64,000 nucleotides of DNA from Streptomyces sp. WZ.A104 (GCF_002382885.1 NZ_NWVL01000015.1:54445-118444), one strand, 5' to 3'. Positions 8,494-17,336 are shown, numbered from the stretch's first letter. Numbers and translations: made by a program. Notes: generated by a model from the sequence alone, not told the origin.

Positions 8494-10382
8494 CGGGAGT
8501 CCTCCGGGGTCTTCCAGTCCGTCGCCAGCTCTGCCTGGGCCGGCGCCCGGGTGGGGTCGGCGTCCGGCGTCCAGGCGACCACCCTGCTGTCCCAGGAGGC
8601 GGTGACCGCGTCGTCGCCGAGCCAGGTCACGGCGCTGACCGCGCTGCCGTGCCCCTCCAGCACATGGCTGTGGAGCGGGGCGAGGGTCTCCGGGTCGAGG
8701 ACCCACAGCCGGCCGGTGTAGTCGTACGAGCCCGTGACGAGCAGCGGCTTCCCGCCCGGGTGCCAGGCCGCGCACTTGGCCGACTCGTCGTGGCCGACGA
8801 GCACCTGGAGCAGCTCCCCGGTGTCCAGGTCGTAGACGCGGCTGGTCCGGTCGCGGGAGACGGTGGCGAGCAGCGCCCGGCCCGCCACGCTGGTCACCGA
8901 GCCGCCGTTGATCAGCTCGCCGTGGCCGCCGAAGGAGCGGATCAGCTTGCCCTCGGCGGTGATCAGGTGGGCCTGGCGGTCGGTCGAGTAGGTGACCAGG
9001 CGGTCCGGGTCCACCCAGGACACGTCCTTGATGGACCCGTCGTGGCCCTCGTAGTGGATTCCCGGCACCAGCTCGCTGCCCGTCCAGGTGTAGAGGTCGA
9101 GCCCGCCCTCGTAGTCGGCGACGGCCAGCCGCTTGCCGTCCGGCGACCAGGCGGCCCGGTTCACGGGATGCGCGCGCTCGACGGCGGCCACATCGCGTCC
9201 GGTGACGGCGTCGGCGACGCCGACCCGGCCGGAGAACGAGCCGTAGGCGACGAGCCCCGGCAGCTGGTCGGACACGGCGACGGTGTTGATCAGGCTGCCG
9301 TTGCCCACCGGCACCTCGGTCGCGGTGGCCCCGCGGTGGCTCCAGACCCGGACCGTACCGTTGTCGCTGCCCGCCGCCAGCACCTCACCGGCGGCCGACA
9401 CGTGGTTGACGCCGTGCGTGGACACCGGCGATTCGAGGGTGATCTCCCGGACCTCGCCGGGCAGGTCGTCCGCCGGGACCTCGGGTACGTCGATCACTGC
9501 GGGCAGCGCCGAGAACGTACCGGCGATGATGGTCCTGCCGTCCACGGACCAGTCAACCGAGCGGGGCCACAGGTGCGCCCCGTACCAGCGCACCAGCGGG
9601 CGGCAGTCGGCGATGTCCCAGAGGGTGATCGTGCTGTCGTAGGCGCCGATGACGATGCGGGAGCCGTCCTGGGACCAGGCGACCGACTTCACGGCGGCGG
9701 TGTACGGGCCGACCTTGGTGACCAGTTCGCCGTCGGTCCGCACGATGTGCACGAAGCCGTCGTCGCAGCTGGCGGCGAGCAGGGTGCCGTCGGGCGACCA
9801 ACGGCACATCTCGGCGTGCCCGGCCTGCGGCAGGTCGCGCAGCAGGGCCCCGTTGGTGTCCCAGAGGCGGATGGTGGCGTCCTCGCCACAGCTGGCCAGG
9901 ACGCCGGTGGGCGCGGCGTCGACCGACATGCAGTGGTCGGCGTGGAAGATCACGCCCTCTTCGAGTACGCCGGTACGGATGTCCCAGATGCGGCCCGTGC
10001 CGTCCTGCGAGACGGTGACCAGGCGGTTCTCGTCCAGCCAGGCCAGGGCGTTGAGGTCGTCGGGCTGCCGGGCGAGCAGCTGGATCTGGCGGCCGGTGGC
10101 CACGTCCCAGATGCGGCAGGTCTTGTCGGCCGAACCGCTGGCGAGGAGCCGGCCCGACGGCGAGAACCGCACGCCGTTGACCAGCCGTGAGTGATGCCCG
10201 ACCCAGCGCGGGGCGGTGCCGGAGCGGTCCCACAGGGCCACCCGGCCGTCGTACCCGGCGCTGGCGTAGTGGACGCCGTCCGGGCTGAACGCCACGGAGG
10301 TCTGGGGGGAGGCGTGCACAGCGGTGGTGTCGCCGGTGCTGTCGCCGGTGGCCTGCGGGTGGAATACGTCGACTGTCCGCAT
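8490..10382 (-). CDS. WD40-repeat protein (ToxC-like context)
   Basis: A 630-residue protein made almost entirely of WD40 blades. I count roughly 12-14 copies ending in patterns such as RVALWDRSG, TCRIWDVATG, TGRIWDIRTG, TITLWDIAD and TGRLWVLDPE, enough for two seven-bladed propellers. There is no signal peptide, kinase domain or caspase-like domain. The start ATG 10382 has AGGAG 12 bases upstream. In the toxoflavin operon of Burkholderia glumae a WD-repeat protein of unknown role (ToxC) accompanies GTP cyclohydrolase II (ToxB) and a RibD-like enzyme (ToxE). All three types occur in this operon. A scaffold or ring-forming role is inference. Confidence 0.88.
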   Translation of the reverse strand: MRTVDVFHPQATGDSTGDTTAVHASPQTSVAFSPDGVHYASAGYDGRVALWDRSGTAPRWVGHHSRLVNGVRFSPSGRLLASGSADKTCRIWDVATGRQIQLLARQPDDLNALAWLDENRLVTVSQDGTGRIWDIRTGVLEEGVIFHADHCMSVDAAPTGVLASCGEDATIRLWDTNGALLRDLPQAGHAEMCRWSPDGTLLAASCDDGFVHIVRTDGELVTKVGPYTAAVKSVAWSQDGSRIVIGAYDSTITLWDIADCRPLVRWYGAHLWPRSVDWSVDGRTIIAGTFSALPAVIDVPEVPADDLPGEVREITLESPVSTHGVNHVSAAGEVLAAGSDNGTVRVWSHRGATATEVPVGNGSLINTVAVSDQLPGLVAYGSFSGRVGVADAVTGRDVAAVERAHPVNRAAWSPDGKRLAVADYEGGLDLYTWTGSELVPGIHYEGHDGSIKDVSWVDPDRLVTYSTDRQAHLITAEGKLIRSFGGHGELINGGSVTSVAGRALLATVSRDRTSRVYDLDTGELLQVLVGHDESAKCAAWHPGGKPLLVTGSYDYTGRLWVLDPETLAPLHSHVLEGHGSAVSAVTWLGDDAVTASWDSRVVAWTPDADPTRAPAQAELATDWKTPEDSR

Positions 10383-10442
10383 GATCTTCGAACTCCTGAC
10401 AGAGCGGATGGATGGGCTGAGGAAGGAAGAGGTGGAGAGGGA

Positions 10443-10512
10443 GAGCAGGTCTAGGGGCGAGCAGGTCAAAGGAGGGCGGGCCCAGGGAGAACAGGTCCGG
10501 GGTGAGCAGGTC
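10443..10512. repeat. Four copies of a 9-mer in the WD40 gene leader
   Basis: The 9-mer gagcaggtc occurs at 10443, 10459 and 10504, with gaacaggtc at 10489. Two copies continue as gagcaggtctaggg. They fill most of the gap between the GT-like gene stop (10512-10514) and the WD40 start (10382). Spacings are 16, 30 and 15 bases. Function unknown. Confidence 0.75.
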
Positions 10513-11705
10513 TAGGGAGCGGTGCCGAGGGGCGCCGCGGCCGACGCCAGTTCCGCACCGGCGTTCAGGCCCTCCTCGGTCAGCCTGCGCAGCGGGTCCA
10601 TGACCCGGCGCAGCAGCGGGAGCCCGACCACCTGTGCCAGACCGCCCAGCGGGATGGTCTCGACGGCACGCGCGCGGACAGCGGGGTCCGGCCTCCGGCT
10701 GTCGGCCGGGGCGGTGCCCGTGGCGGCCGTGAGGCGTTCCAGGGTGGCCCCGTACAGCACGGCCGCGGTCCAGGCAGCGGTGGCGTGGTGGATCTGGAGT
10801 CCGGCGCCCGCCAGGTCGCGGAAGAGCATCGCGGGGATCGGCTCCCACCGGGCCAGTTCCCTGATCCGGCCGGGGTCGATGCCCAGCGTCTGGACGCTCT
10901 CGTCCCAGTAGCTCTTGACGTAACGGCCGCCGGGTCCCGTGGGGGTGAGGCCGTAGACGTGCCCCTTGAAGAAGTGGGGGTAGAAGTCCAGCGCCCCCAG
11001 CGTGCCCGTCCCGGTCCGCCGGGCGCCCGGCGCGTCGTCCACGAAGCAGGGCGAGAGCCTGGGCCCCTGGTTGTCGTTGCCCACCAGGCTGTCGCCCCCC
11101 TTGTGTTCGACCAGGTTGGGCACGGCGATGACCAGGGCGGTGTCGCGCCCCCGCAGGAACGCGGCCAGGGCCTCGTCGTCCGGAGGCGTGTCGCCTTGCA
11201 GCAACTCCTTCGCGTAGTCGGTGAATTGCTCGGCCAGGGCGCGGGGAAGCGCCACCGCGAGCGAGGGCGCGTACTCGTCCGGGATCGCCCGGGCCCAGCC
11301 GGCTCCGCTGAGTGCGGCGAGCCGCACGGCCGAACCGTTCCAGTGGTTCCAGTTGCTGTAGAAGGCGATGGGGTCGTGGGGCCGGTTCCCGATGGCCTCG
11401 GCCACCAGGTCCAGGAAGCCCTCGGCGGGCAGGACGTCGTCCTGGAGGACGAGCCGGTGGCTGGCCGTGCCGTACGGTCCGGCCCAGGCGGCCGCCGCCG
11501 TACGCAGGGGGCTCGGCGGACCGTCCGGGTCCGGATCGAGGACGAGCAGCGGGTCGTCGGCGGGGAGCCGGTCCTCGGCGTGCGGGCCTTCGGCGTACGG
11601 CGGTCGGGCTCCGGCGTCCAGCTCGGCCAGCAGGGCTTCCGCCTGCTTCCGCCGCCGGGGGTGCGCCATGACCCTGATGCCGGGGTACCGGGACGTCTCT
11701 GTCAT
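10512..11705 (-). CDS. Glycosyltransferase-like protein (GT25-like features)
   Basis: This 397-residue protein starts with GIRVMAHPRRRKQAEALLAE. It carries RLVLQDDVLPAEGFLD, an acidic QDD site like that of glycosyltransferases. It also has IAVPNLVEHKGGDSLVGN, which resembles the PNLVEH segment of GT25-type and capsule glycosyltransferases. Later parts (DFYPHFFKGHVYG, YVKSYWDESV) are unfamiliar. ATG 11705 overlaps the MFS stop as ATGA. A long in-frame extension to 12716 lies wholly inside the MFS gene and is not credible. It probably transfers a sugar or related group in the locus pathway; donor and acceptor unknown. Confidence 0.72.
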   Translation of the reverse strand: MTETSRYPGIRVMAHPRRRKQAEALLAELDAGARPPYAEGPHAEDRLPADDPLLVLDPDPDGPPSPLRTAAAAWAGPYGTASHRLVLQDDVLPAEGFLDLVAEAIGNRPHDPIAFYSNWNHWNGSAVRLAALSGAGWARAIPDEYAPSLAVALPRALAEQFTDYAKELLQGDTPPDDEALAAFLRGRDTALVIAVPNLVEHKGGDSLVGNDNQGPRLSPCFVDDAPGARRTGTGTLGALDFYPHFFKGHVYGLTPTGPGGRYVKSYWDESVQTLGIDPGRIRELARWEPIPAMLFRDLAGAGLQIHHATAAWTAAVLYGATLERLTAATGTAPADSRRPDPAVRARAVETIPLGGLAQVVGLPLLRRVMDPLRRLTEEGLNAGAELASAAAPLGTAP

Positions 11706-13009
11706 GTCACATCCTTCGTGGTTACGGGGGCGAGTCCGGCGTCCGGGCCGCTCCCGGGGGAGGCCGGCTCGCCGTGCGGTTCCGCCGCCTCCTCGTCCGT
11801 GTCGGCCGGGGCGATCCGGTACGCGGTGACCTGGACCCCGACCGCCGCCAGCAGGGCGATCCCGCCGAACGCGGCGCACACCCACAGGGCTCCGCGGTCG
11901 AGTACGAATCCGGCGAGCAAGGGGATGAAGAGGCCGGAGATTCCCCAGGAGAGCTGGAAGAGCGACATGTACCGGCCGCGGATCGCGGCGGGCGCACTGC
12001 TCGCCACCAGGGCGTTGGCCGCGGGCAGGCTGATCATCTCGCCGAGCGTGAAGATCAGCATCACGGGGACGAGCACCACGATCGCGGTGGTCGCCGGGAG
12101 TTTGGTCACCAGGTACAGCCCGGCGAAGACCACGGCGAAGATCAGTCCGGCCCGCACGATCAGCCGCTGCCGGGGGACGTGGGAGACCTTCGCCGTCACC
12201 GGCATCTGGGCGAGCATGATGGCGACGCTGTTGACGCCGAGGAAGAAGGCGGGCGCCCAGCCGGGCAGCTTCATGATCTCCACCGCATAGGCGGGCAGGA
12301 TCGTCGCGGGCAGCGCCCAGGCGAAGGTCAGGAGCATGAAGGAGAAGCAGAAGCCGGTGAACGCGTGGTCCTGGAACGCGGCCCGCCAGCCGGGCTCCTT
12401 CCCCCCGCCGCCCGCCTCCTTGGCCGGACGGTTCGACGAGACGCGTACCCCGGCCAGGAGCACTGCCGCGACGAGCGAGGTGACCACGTTCAGGGCCAGG
12501 ACCAGGTCGGCGGCGCCCCGGCCGAAGAGGATGGTCAGTCCGGAGCTGGCCAGGGCCCCGGTGGCGACGGTGAAGTTCTTGATGGTCCCGACCGCCGCGT
12601 AGGTGGCGTCGAGTTTGCGGCCCGATGCCAGGTCCACCACGATCACCGGCCAGCTCGCCCAGTACAGCCGGTCCCCCGCCATCACGAGGAACGTCGCCAC
12701 CGCGATCAGCATCCACTCGGAGGCGAACGGGTAGAGGCCGTAGCCCACTGCCGTGACCAGGTTGCTGGCCACCAGCACGGACTTCGGGGAGAACCGGTCG
12801 ACGAGCCAGCCCGCCAGCAGGGCCACCGGCAGGGAGGCGAGCGTTCCGGCGCTGACCGCCGAGCCGATGGCCGAGAAGGACAGCCCGGTGCCGAAGGAGA
12901 AGTAGAGGAAGGCCAGCGGGGCGAACAGGCCCCAGCCGAAGGTGTCGATGAAGACGGAGGAGAAGATACGGCCGCGCTGCGGGATGCGGGGCAGACCCAG
13001 ATCGATCAT
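11702..13009 (-). CDS. MFS transporter
   Basis: This 435-residue protein has about 12 membrane segments and the MFS loop motif AGWLVDRFSPKSVLVAS after helix 2. A longer cytoplasmic loop near residues 195-210 (VSSNRPAKEAGGGG) separates the halves. It overlaps both neighbours by 4 bases and is embedded between two glycosyltransferase-type genes, so it is part of the operon rather than an end-of-cluster addition. Export of a glycosylated intermediate or product, and so self-protection, is the likely role; substrate unknown. The C-terminal tail is Pro/Glu/Asp-rich and disordered. Confidence 0.87.
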   Translation of the reverse strand: MIDLGLPRIPQRGRIFSSVFIDTFGWGLFAPLAFLYFSFGTGLSFSAIGSAVSAGTLASLPVALLAGWLVDRFSPKSVLVASNLVTAVGYGLYPFASEWMLIAVATFLVMAGDRLYWASWPVIVVDLASGRKLDATYAAVGTIKNFTVATGALASSGLTILFGRGAADLVLALNVVTSLVAAVLLAGVRVSSNRPAKEAGGGGKEPGWRAAFQDHAFTGFCFSFMLLTFAWALPATILPAYAVEIMKLPGWAPAFFLGVNSVAIMLAQMPVTAKVSHVPRQRLIVRAGLIFAVVFAGLYLVTKLPATTAIVVLVPVMLIFTLGEMISLPAANALVASSAPAAIRGRYMSLFQLSWGISGLFIPLLAGFVLDRGALWVCAAFGGIALLAAVGVQVTAYRIAPADTDEEAAEPHGEPASPGSGPDAGLAPVTTKDVT

Positions 13010-14211
13010 GTCGGGCCCTTCCCCGGCGTCGGGCTCTCCCCCGTCGTCGTCACGTCCCTCCCGGTCGCCGGCGCGCCCTCCCCCGGCGTCGGGCTCTTCC
13101 CCGCCTCCGGCCGGACCGAGTGCCAGGTGTCACGGCCCGTCGCCAGCTCCCAGACCGCCCGCCAGGCCGAGGTCGACTCCAGGAGTTCGAAGGGCAGCAG
13201 GAACACCCACCCCGAACCGACCCGGAGGACCTCCCACACCGGGTCGCGGGAGACGCTGCGGATGCGCAGCGCCTCTCCGGCGAGCAGCGCGGCGGCGGGC
13301 AGGCGGAGCGAGCGGTAGCGCACGGCCCCGGCCATCACGGGCAGCACACTGAGCTGGCCGAGCAGGCTGAGGGTCATCAGCGTCACGGCGGTCCGTGGCC
13401 GGGCGGGCAGCGGCTCCCCGCCCAGGAACCGGAAGCCGATGTCGAGCTGGCCCCGGATCCACCGGGTGCGCTGGCGCAGCGCGGGCCCGACCACCGAGGT
13501 CCGGGTGCCGTACGAGAAGGAGACGATGCGCCCCATGCGTACGCCGGCGGCGGCGGCCCGCACCGCCCACTCGTACAGCTCCTCGACGCCGTCCTCGCAG
13601 AGCGGTCCGACCTCCTCCAGCGCCTTGCGGCGGAAGTAGATCGAGCTGCCGAGCAGCATGTGCATGCCGGTGCGGCGGTTGACGTACTCCATGGCGCCGA
13701 AGAACGCGGCCGACTGCGCGAGGGTGATCCGGTTGACCAGGTCGCCGCCCGCCTCGGGCAGTTCGATGGCGTCGACGACGTCGAGGTCGCGGGCGTCCAG
13801 CGCGGCGACGGCCTGGCGGAGCTGGCCCGGGTCCGGCACGGTGTCCGCGTCGTAGACGGCGACGAACGGGTCGTCGACCTCGCGGAGCACGTGGTTGAGG
13901 GCCTTCGCCTTCGGGGTCATCGAAGGAACGGCCACCACCCGCAGGTCACCGCCGAAGCCCGCCCGGGCAGACCCGGCGACCGCCTCGGCGGCCGCCACGT
14001 CCTCGGACCGGCGAGCGTCCACGAGCCAGCGCACGGACAGCTTCTCGTGCGGGTAGTCCAGGAACTGGAGCATCCCCGCGGAGCGCCGCAGGATCTCCGG
14101 GGTCTCCCGGTAGAAGGGGATGAGGAGGGTGACCGGGGGCAGCTCCGACGCGTCGGCCCTGGGCTGCTCCCGTGGTGCGAGACGGGCGTTGGGGAGGAGA
14201 AAACCAGTCAC
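13006..14211 (-). CDS. Family 2 glycosyltransferase, membrane-associated
   Basis: This 401-residue GT-A enzyme has VTLLIPFYRETPEIL at its start, the nucleotide-sugar site AVYDADTVPDPG, and the processive-type motif QRTRWIRGQ (QxxRW). Hydrophobic segments follow near residues 290-320, as in cellulose-synthase/NodC-like GT2 proteins. The last 30 residues are low complexity and contain an imperfect repeat (KSPTPGEG / ESPTPGKG), visible as a DNA repeat at about 13019-13041 and 13080-13102. It overlaps the RibD and MFS genes by 4 bases each. It likely glycosylates or extends a sugar on the pyrimidine-derived product; this is inference. Confidence 0.87.
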   Translation of the reverse strand: MTGFLLPNARLAPREQPRADASELPPVTLLIPFYRETPEILRRSAGMLQFLDYPHEKLSVRWLVDARRSEDVAAAEAVAGSARAGFGGDLRVVAVPSMTPKAKALNHVLREVDDPFVAVYDADTVPDPGQLRQAVAALDARDLDVVDAIELPEAGGDLVNRITLAQSAAFFGAMEYVNRRTGMHMLLGSSIYFRRKALEEVGPLCEDGVEELYEWAVRAAAAGVRMGRIVSFSYGTRTSVVGPALRQRTRWIRGQLDIGFRFLGGEPLPARPRTAVTLMTLSLLGQLSVLPVMAGAVRYRSLRLPAAALLAGEALRIRSVSRDPVWEVLRVGSGWVFLLPFELLESTSAWRAVWELATGRDTWHSVRPEAGKSPTPGEGAPATGRDVTTTGESPTPGKGPT

Positions 14212-15350
14212 TGTGTTCCTCTGGTGGTCCAGGCGGCGGGCCGCAGTTCGACCCGCAGATCACTTCCGATCCGGTCCACGGCGGTGATGCGGAGCCGGTG
14301 CGCCTCACCGATCGATCCGACGCCCAGCTCGCCGACGGCGCTGACGCCCTCGGAGCCCAGCAGCAGTGGTGCGACGTAGGCGACGACGCGGTCGGTGAGC
14401 CCCGCGGTGACGAAGGCGGAGGCGAGCGCGGGGCCGCCCTCGACCAGCACGGAGCGCACGCCGCGGGTGCCGAGCGCTTCGAGCAGGCCGAGCGGGGGGA
14501 AGCGTCCGCGTGCGTCGGTCTTCAGACGCAGGACGTTCTCCTCGTCGACGCCCGTGAGTCCGGTGCCGGGCTCGGTCACCACGAGCGTGGGGATGTCTCC
14601 GTCCAGCAGCCGGGAGTCCGGCGGCAGTTCGCCCCGGGCGTCCAGCGCCACCCTCAGGGGCGGTTGTCCCACGACGCCGTGGCGCAGGTCGAGACGGGGG
14701 TTGTCGGCCCGCCAGGTGCCGGACCCGACGAGGATCGCGTCGTGCCGGGCGCGCAGTGCGTGCGCGTCGGCCCGGGACTCGGCGGAGCTGATCCAGCGGG
14801 AGGAGCCGTCGGCGGCGGCGCTGCGGCCGTCCAGGGTGGTGGCGAACTTCCAGGTGACGAAGGGCCGTCCGGTTCGTACGGCGGTGAGCCACATCTCCAG
14901 GACGGCTTCGGCCTCCTCCCTCAGGACCCCGCCGACGACGTCGATGCCGGCCTCCGCCAGGCGTCGGGCGCCACCGGCCGCGACCCGGTTCGGGTCGGGC
15001 ACCGCGTACAGGACGCGCCGGACCCCGGCCTCGATCAGCGCGCGGGAGCAGGGGCCCGTACGGCCCTGGTGGTCGCAGGGTTCCAGGGTGACCACGGCGG
15101 TGGCGCCACGGGAGCGTCCCCGCGCCTGCCGCAGCGCGTCGGCCTCCGCGTGCGGCGTACCGGGGCCGCGGTGGACGCCCGTGGCGAGGGTGGTGCCGTC
15201 CGCGTCGAGGAGGACGCAGCCGACCGCCGGATTGACGCCGGTCGATCCCACCCTCTCCGCGGCGAGCTCCAATGCCCGGCGCATGGCGGCCTGTTCATAC
15301 GGAGTCACGTCTTCTGCGGGGCCGACTTGCGCCTCAGACCTCAAGGGCAT
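14208..15350 (-). CDS. ribD: RibD-like pyrimidine deaminase/reductase
   Basis: Both RibD domains are present in 380 residues. The N-terminal cytidine-deaminase-like zinc site is TPHAEADAL (His67, Glu69) with PCDHQGRTGPC (Cys92, Cys101). The C-terminal DHFR-like reductase has VTWKFATTLDGR, AILVGSGTWRADNP and SVLVEGGPALASAF. It deaminates and then reduces the 2,5-diamino-6-ribosylamino-pyrimidinone phosphate made by GTP cyclohydrolase II. Its 5' end overlaps the cyclohydrolase gene by 17 bases. There is no ribE/ribH here, so it is a pathway-dedicated paralogue, comparable with ToxE, rather than a riboflavin operon gene. The start codon is uncertain; a GTG at VTPYEQ is an alternative. Confidence 0.92.
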   Translation of the reverse strand: MPLRSEAQVGPAEDVTPYEQAAMRRALELAAERVGSTGVNPAVGCVLLDADGTTLATGVHRGPGTPHAEADALRQARGRSRGATAVVTLEPCDHQGRTGPCSRALIEAGVRRVLYAVPDPNRVAAGGARRLAEAGIDVVGGVLREEAEAVLEMWLTAVRTGRPFVTWKFATTLDGRSAAADGSSRWISSAESRADAHALRARHDAILVGSGTWRADNPRLDLRHGVVGQPPLRVALDARGELPPDSRLLDGDIPTLVVTEPGTGLTGVDEENVLRLKTDARGRFPPLGLLEALGTRGVRSVLVEGGPALASAFVTAGLTDRVVAYVAPLLLGSEGVSAVGELGVGSIGEAHRLRITAVDRIGSDLRVELRPAAWTTRGTQ

Positions 15351-15978
15351 GACCGGCTCGTTCGCGCTTGGCCGTCAGGTAGGCGTGGTTGTTCTCGTTG
15401 ACGAAGGTCCCGGTCGGGACGATGTCGGATATCCCGACGCCGTGCGCCCGCAACTGGGCGCCCTTCTCGGGGTTGTTGGAGAGGAGCCGGATCTCGGGGA
15501 CATCCAGGGCCCGCAGCATTTCGGCCGCCACCCGGTAGTCCCGCATGTCGTGGCCGAAGTTGAGGACCGCGTTCGCTTCGAAGGTGTCGAGGCCCTGGTC
15601 CTGAAGGAGGTAGGCGTCGAACTTGTTGTAGAGGCCGATACCGCGCCCCTCCTGCCGCAGGTACAGGATGATGCCGCCCTCGTGCGAGCAGATCGCGAGG
15701 GCCTCGTGGAGCTGCGGGCCGCAGTCGCAGCGCTGCGAGCCGAAAACGTCGCCGGTAAGGCATTCGGAATGCACCCTGACCAGCGGATCGCTCCTCCTGT
15801 CCCAGCCGGGGAGGAGGACGGCGATGTGCTCGCGGTTGTCGTGCAGCCCATGAAAACTGACCATGGTGCTCGGCCGGCGTCCCAGGCCGGGAACATTGAT
15901 CGGGACCTCGACCCGCGCCCTCACCCGTACGGTGTCGGCGGGCGCGACGATGACGCCTTCATTTCCTTCTGTGCGCAT
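15334..15978 (-). CDS. ribA: GTP cyclohydrolase II
   Basis: At 214 residues this is a stand-alone RibA domain. The zinc cysteines are Cys73, Cys84 and Cys86 in SECLTGDVFGSQRCDCGPQL. RQEGRGIGLYNK and the downstream Asn-rich segment LLSNNPEKG complete the signature. It opens GTP to 2,5-diamino-6-ribosylamino-4(3H)-pyrimidinone 5'-phosphate, formate and pyrophosphate, the first step of riboflavin, azapteridine and related pathways. I start at ATG 15978; the in-frame extension to 16146 runs through the small peptide gene and lacks RibA homology. No fused DHBP-synthase domain is present, which fits a role outside riboflavin synthesis. It is the first enzyme gene of the left arm. Confidence 0.92.
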   Translation of the reverse strand: MRTEGNEGVIVAPADTVRVRARVEVPINVPGLGRRPSTMVSFHGLHDNREHIAVLLPGWDRRSDPLVRVHSECLTGDVFGSQRCDCGPQLHEALAICSHEGGIILYLRQEGRGIGLYNKFDAYLLQDQGLDTFEANAVLNFGHDMRDYRVAAEMLRALDVPEIRLLSNNPEKGAQLRAHGVGISDIVPTGTFVNENNHAYLTAKRERAGHALEV

Positions 15979-16036
15979 TCCTGACCACCCTGCAGCTGGA
16001 TTTACGAGTGACGAACATCGAGCGGACCGAGGAGGG

Positions 16037-16186
16037 TCATCCCCACTGCGAGTCATTCGTCCCGACGGACGAGGCGGTGACCACGGACTGCGGCTCGGAA
16101 GAAATCGCGGTGAACGATCCGAGAGCCACGGAAGCGGCAACGGCAAACGCGCCGATAACCTTAAGAAAATTCGCGTTCCTGAACAT
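16037..16186 (-). CDS. 49-residue secreted peptide, C-terminus NDSQWG
   Basis: This small gene encodes a basic start (MFRNANFLK), a hydrophobic helix (VIGAFAVAASVALGSF) and a short polar tail ending in GTNDSQWG. That is the layout of a Sec signal peptide with about 20-25 residues released. A strong RBS, agggggt, sits 8 bases before ATG 16186. It is divergent from the LuxR-type regulator and 58 bases upstream of the GTP cyclohydrolase II gene on the same strand. Possibilities are a secreted signalling peptide for the adjacent regulator, a leader, or a small surface peptide. I do not recognise the family. Confidence 0.7.
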   Translation of the reverse strand: MFRNANFLKVIGAFAVAASVALGSFTAISSEPQSVVTASSVGTNDSQWG

Positions 16187-16245
16187 GCGGCTACCCCCTG
16201 TGCTTACCCGCCGTCAACGCCGGGTCGAGTTGTCGTGTTGCCTGC

Positions 16246-16304
16246 CGAGAATCTTGCTTCTCGTTTCAACCTTGCGACAGGGGAAATTTGTGGCATGATC
16301 ATGC
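16246..16304. promoter_or_regulatory. Divergent control region with two palindromes
   Basis: The gap between the peptide gene and the regulator holds cgagaa-tcttgc-ttctcg (16246-16263) and the perfect 12-base palindrome gcatgatcatgc (16293-16304). A weak promoter (TTGCGA near 16273, CATGAT near 16294) would start a transcript just before the RBS gaagga used by ATG 16331. These are candidate operators for the LuxR-type protein. Confidence 0.4.
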
Positions 16305-16330
16305 ATCGCGAGAACCTGAAGGATGTACAG

Positions 16331-17314
16331 ATGTGCACGAAAACGGACAAACTGAATAATGTCCAGGCGTCTGAGATCTGCGAGAGGGGGCTGGAGTTCT
16401 ACGCGCGATTTTTGAAAGGTCACTCAATAAATCAGGAATGCCCCGAGTGCCTGACGCGCCTGGGACTTCTGCGGCGCACCGAGGACGGCCGACTGTTCGC
16501 CATTCCGCCGGGGCTGGCCGCCGGCAGCCTGGTGCGGCCGATGGAAGCGGCCATCGACCGGCAGCAGCACGCGCTCGACGCCGTACGCACATCGATCCAG
16601 CGTGCCGAGCAGGTCTACCGCGACACCTACCGCGAGGACGGGGTCCAGGCCGCCCGCGTGATCAGCGGCGCGGACATCATCAGCACCACGCTCGCCTCGG
16701 CCGTGGAGTCCTGCCAGGAGGAACTGCTCACCGCCCAGCCCGGTGGCGGCAGACCGCAGGAACTGCTGGCGAAAGCGCTCGACACCGATCTTCCGGCGCT
16801 CGCCCGCGGGGTGCGGCAGCGCACGATCTATCAGCACACCGTGCGCACCCACAGCCCCACTCTCTTTTACGTGGAGCAAATATCGGCCGCAGGGGCGGAA
16901 GTACGGACACTGGACGAGGTGTTCGACCGGATCATCGTGTGCGACCAGCGAATTGCCTTCGTGCCCGACCCGGGAGAACAGCGGAGCCAGACCGCCCTGG
17001 CCATAGAGCATCCGGGACTGATCCGCTATCTCGTCGGCATGTTCGAGCACGCCTGGGAACGCGCCACCCCGCTCCAGTACTCCCCCGGCGCGCACCGACC
17101 GCCGCTGCTCGCCGACGAAACACGCAGGTCCGTCCTTCAGCTCATGGTCAACGGCTATACCGACGAGGCCATCGCCGGGCGGCTCGGCATGAGCGTCCGC
17201 ACCGTGGCCACCCATGTGCGCAAGGCGTCGGAGATCTTCAACAGCCGCAGCCGCGCCCAGCTCGCCTATCTCATCGCCAAAGCCGGAGTTCTCGACGAGG
17301 GTATCGATCCATGA
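16331..17314 (+). CDS. LuxR-type transcriptional regulator
   Basis: The 327-residue protein has a C-terminal LuxR/NarL helix-turn-helix (NGYTDEAIAGRLGMSVRTVA then THVRKASEIFNSRSRAQLAY) and a large N-terminal domain with no receiver aspartate, PAS or AHL-binding pattern. The front part (ASEICERGLEFYARFL) matches a common Streptomyces family of stand-alone LuxR regulators in which helices and a central sensor-like region precede the HTH. I choose ATG 16331 because GAAGGA lies 7 bases upstream; ATGs at 16295 and 16301 are alternatives. It sits between the two arms of the locus and is the obvious pathway-specific regulator. The divergent secreted peptide could be its ligand or target. Confidence 0.88.
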   Translation: MCTKTDKLNNVQASEICERGLEFYARFLKGHSINQECPECLTRLGLLRRTEDGRLFAIPPGLAAGSLVRPMEAAIDRQQHALDAVRTSIQRAEQVYRDTYREDGVQAARVISGADIISTTLASAVESCQEELLTAQPGGGRPQELLAKALDTDLPALARGVRQRTIYQHTVRTHSPTLFYVEQISAAGAEVRTLDEVFDRIIVCDQRIAFVPDPGEQRSQTALAIEHPGLIRYLVGMFEHAWERATPLQYSPGAHRPPLLADETRRSVLQLMVNGYTDEAIAGRLGMSVRTVATHVRKASEIFNSRSRAQLAYLIAKAGVLDEGIDP

Positions 17315-17336
17315 AATCCCCGTCGTAGCCTGACTG

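Noticed and set aside
8649..10190. 513-residue plus-strand frame opposite the WD40 gene
   Set aside because: It is a shadow of the repeated WD40 codons, with repeated Val/His/Asp/Gly patterns and no domain.
14208..15978. Housekeeping riboflavin operon
   Set aside because: RibA lacks the fused DHBP synthase, and no ribE or ribH gene is present. The genes are coupled to glycosyltransferase and transporter genes, so a dedicated secondary pathway is more likely.
16008..16298. 96-residue plus-strand frame in the divergent region
   Set aside because: It has no RBS, and its codons are the antisense of the well-supported minus-strand secreted peptide and its promoter.
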